NCBI GenBank assembly: GCA_964019155.1
Contig: OZ025243.1
Location: forward strand, 32,746,028-32,810,027
DNA: 64,000 nucleotides
Origin: Osedax fenrisi
Lineage: Eukaryota; Annelida; Polychaeta; Sabellida; Siboglinidae
Direction: 5' to 3'
Below, piece by piece: positions 62,227-64,000 of this stretch; within the stretch, counting starts at the first letter, position 1; every line of letters begins with the position of its first letter. Below the pieces are notes generated by a model. It ran no database searches. It worked only from the letters and a program-made list of their open reading frames with translations, and was not told where the DNA came from. The translations under genes were made by a program, and so were the position numbers.

Positions 62227-63030
62227 CTAGCCGTTTCCTTTTGGATGGTATGGACTAGTCCTACTTTGGACAATCCCAAATAATTTACATAATTCTTCAA
62301 CTATTTCTGACTGAAAGTTCCTGCCTTGATCAGTGTGTATCCTCTGTGGGGTTCCAAAATTAAAAATCCATTCGTTCATTAGTATTTTTGCCACATTAAT
62401 TGCTAGTTGATTATTTTTGCTAGTTGCTGGTATTGCTTTAGTATATTTCGTATATGCATCCGTTATTACCAAAACACTTTCTCTCCCATCTGATGCTTTA
62501 TCTAATCTTACGAAATCCATAAATACTAATTGCAATGGTCTTGTCGCTGACAATGACCCCTTCTCAATTATCGGCATCCTCCCATTATTCTTACTAATTT
62601 TATATATCCTGCAATTCCCAACATAATCCTTAACATCCATATACAATCCTACCCATGTATAAAATATATTCACCCTATCTACTGTCCTATCTGTCCCTTG
62701 ATGTCTATTATCATCATGTACTCCCTTTAATATATCCTTAATTAACACTTGTGGTACTACCAACACTTTTCCTCCCTCTTTCCGTTCCTTAAATAATATT
62801 CCATCAACTAACTTATATCTGCCGCTTACCCCCGTTCCCTCAATTACTCCTAAAACCTTTTCTATCTCCTTATCCTCTTTCTGTAATCTACGTAACTCAT
62901 CTCCCTCCATTTCCTTTACTACAGTTATTTCATTTACCTCTAAATCATTTTCATATAAACGATTAATATCATCTCCATCTACTTCATATCCCTTCATTCT
63001 CGACAGTGCATCCGCTACTGTATTATGTTT
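62227..63030 (-). pseudogene. Ty3/gypsy integrase, zinc-binding and catalytic core
   Basis: Seen: the frame opens at about 63,030 with VADALSR (the usual junction after RNase H), followed by a linker. Next is the H-x3-H zinc-binding half (HDDNRHQG); the C-x2-C half reads CRIY, so its second Cys is Tyr. The core follows: VFMDFVRLD (first Asp), VLVITDAYTKY, IHTDQGRNFQSEI (second Asp) and SRTSPYHPKGNG, and then TAG at 62,227. Known: integrase inserts the DNA copy of the element into the genome. One nonsense codon before the catalytic Glu and the lost zinc ligand indicate an inactive copy. Confidence 0.9.
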
Positions 63031-63299
63031 AACGCTCTATACTTAAATATCAAATCAAGTGGTGCAAGTATACCTATCCATCTCTGTTCTATGGCAGATA
63101 ATACTTTCTTATCTAGAATACATGCCACTGCACTATTATCTGTAATTACTGTGCACTTTGGTCTCATTAAATAGTATCTACATTTTTCTGACACGGCCCA
63201 CACAACAGCTAAAAATTCCAGTTTCTTTGCAGAATAATTCGCCTCATTTCTCTCTCCCTTATTCAGTGATTTACTAGCATATGCTATTACTATGTTTTT
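63015..63299 (-). pseudogene. Ty3/gypsy RNase H, second half
   Basis: After an in-frame TGA at 63,300-63,302 the frame reads IVIAYASKSLNKGERNEAN, YSAKKLEFLAVVWAV, TDNSAVACILDKK and IEQRWIGILAPLDLIFKYRA, stopping at 63,015. A one-base change near 63,028 moves the true continuation (VADALSR) into the integrase frame. The first active-site block, LDTDASNIGLGAVL (about 63,359-63,320), lies just upstream of the TGA. Known: RNase H removes the RNA strand of the RNA-DNA hybrid. Confidence 0.88.
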
Positions 63300-63302
63300 T
63301 CA

Positions 63303-64000
63303 ATTTATCTCTTGGCTTAGTACTGCCCCTAGTCCTATATTCGAAGCATCCGTATCCAATATAAATGGTACGTTAAATTTCGCTATTCCTAATATTGGTT
63401 CACTTGTTAGCCTATCTTTTAATATACTAATGGCTTCTTCACATTTTGAATTCTAACCTATCTTAATATTTTTACTCCTAAATTTACCTACTCTCTTCTC
63501 TCCTAAACATTATCTATCCTATTCAAGTCATTCAATGGAGCTACTATTTCTGCAAACCCCTTTATAAATTTTCTATAGAACATACCCCTAAAAAAGATCT
63601 TAATTCCTTAAGGTTATTTGGCTTTTTCCACTTTACTATTACATCCGTTTTCCCATTTACTGTTCCTATACCCTTCTCTGATATATTGAATCCTAGAAAT
63701 ACTACTTCCCTAATGCAGAATTGGCATTTGTTAATATTTAGTTTTAATCCAGCGCCTTCTAACTTACCTAATCCTAGCTTTAGATGGTCTATATGTGATT
63801 ATACTGTTGGTGAAAAAACCAAAACATCATCTAAGTAGCATACTACTGAATCAAACATTAGATCCCTAAATAACTCATCATTCGTTGAAATGTTGCAGGA
63901 GCATTTATGAGTCAAAAAATCATACGTGTAAACTCATATAATCCCCACGGGGAACTAAAAGCTGTTTTATGTTGAACTAATTTATCATCTCTAATTTGAT
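63303..64000 (-). pseudogene. Ty3/gypsy reverse transcriptase, partial, runs off window
   Basis: Seen on the minus strand from the window end: KTAFSSPWGLYEFTRMIF, a TGA, NAPATFQRMM, a frame change, VVCYLDDVLVFSP with the catalytic YLDD at 63,826-63,837, a stop, then GAGLKLNINKCQF, VVFLGFNIS, LKELRSFLGVCS, a frame change, YRKFIKGFAEIVAPLNDL, stops, and ILGIAKFNVPFILDTDAS entering RNase H. Known: Ty3/gypsy order RT, RNase H, integrase. gag, protease and the 5' terminal repeat lie beyond 64,000 if present. Dead copy. Confidence 0.88.

Noticed and set aside
62417..62626. Plus-strand open frame
   Set aside because: Antisense to the Ty3 integrase core.

Overview
The window is eukaryotic nuclear DNA, extremely A+T-rich outside the satellite, and most probably from an arthropod. 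The reasons are the AT microsatellites, decayed non-LTR and Ty3 retroelements, a tRNA-derived SINE and intron-like splice signals, with no bacterial operon structure. The species cannot be named from the sequence alone. I see no intact, confidently functional protein gene.

Layout. Positions 1-382 hold a decayed LINE reverse-transcriptase tail on the minus strand. Positions 391-36,137 (56% of the window) are one uninterrupted head-to-tail satellite built from 14-bp and 16-bp words, with longer duplicated blocks (offsets of 1,018, 1,282, 2,866, 3,550, 3,642 and 5,600 bp) superimposed. Positions 36,138-47,033 are AT-rich DNA with an 88-bp repeat at the array edge, one copy of a ~770-bp dispersed repeat, a 70-bp minisatellite, several perfect palindromes and a tandem array of three 540-bp units. 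Between 40.9 and 50.9 kb there are short exon-like segments. Each is an open, protein-like frame next to a plausible splice site. Two of them (47,206 and 48,132) are related copies that keep the same acceptor phase.

Positions 49-64 kb are a transposon graveyard. It holds three further LINE reverse-transcriptase tails (49,091; 51,337; ~61,400 minus), and a nearly complete LINE (55,614-59,264) carrying coiled-coil ORF1, an AP-type endonuclease and a reverse transcriptase, broken by homopolymer frameshifts, one nonsense codon and a deletion. It also holds a tRNA-derived SINE (55,272-55,571 minus), a ~1.67-kb terminal-inverted-repeat element (53,404-55,070), the second copy of the dispersed repeat (59,831-60,640) and a broken Ty3/gypsy pol (61,969-64,000 minus) that runs off the window. 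The inverted-repeat element appears to sit inside a decayed copy of a multicopy arthropod protein family (52,685-53,320 continuing at 55,071-55,123, minus).

The mobile elements form functional sets only in a historical sense: ORF1, endonuclease and reverse transcriptase for the LINE, and reverse transcriptase, RNase H and integrase for Ty3. Many element ends abut (TA)n tracts. The most interesting candidates are the two-word satellite with higher-order structure and the family of exon-like segments, several of them rich in Cys and Tyr. The latter could be remnants of, or a real, rapidly evolving multi-exon gene family. That is inference and needs RNA evidence.
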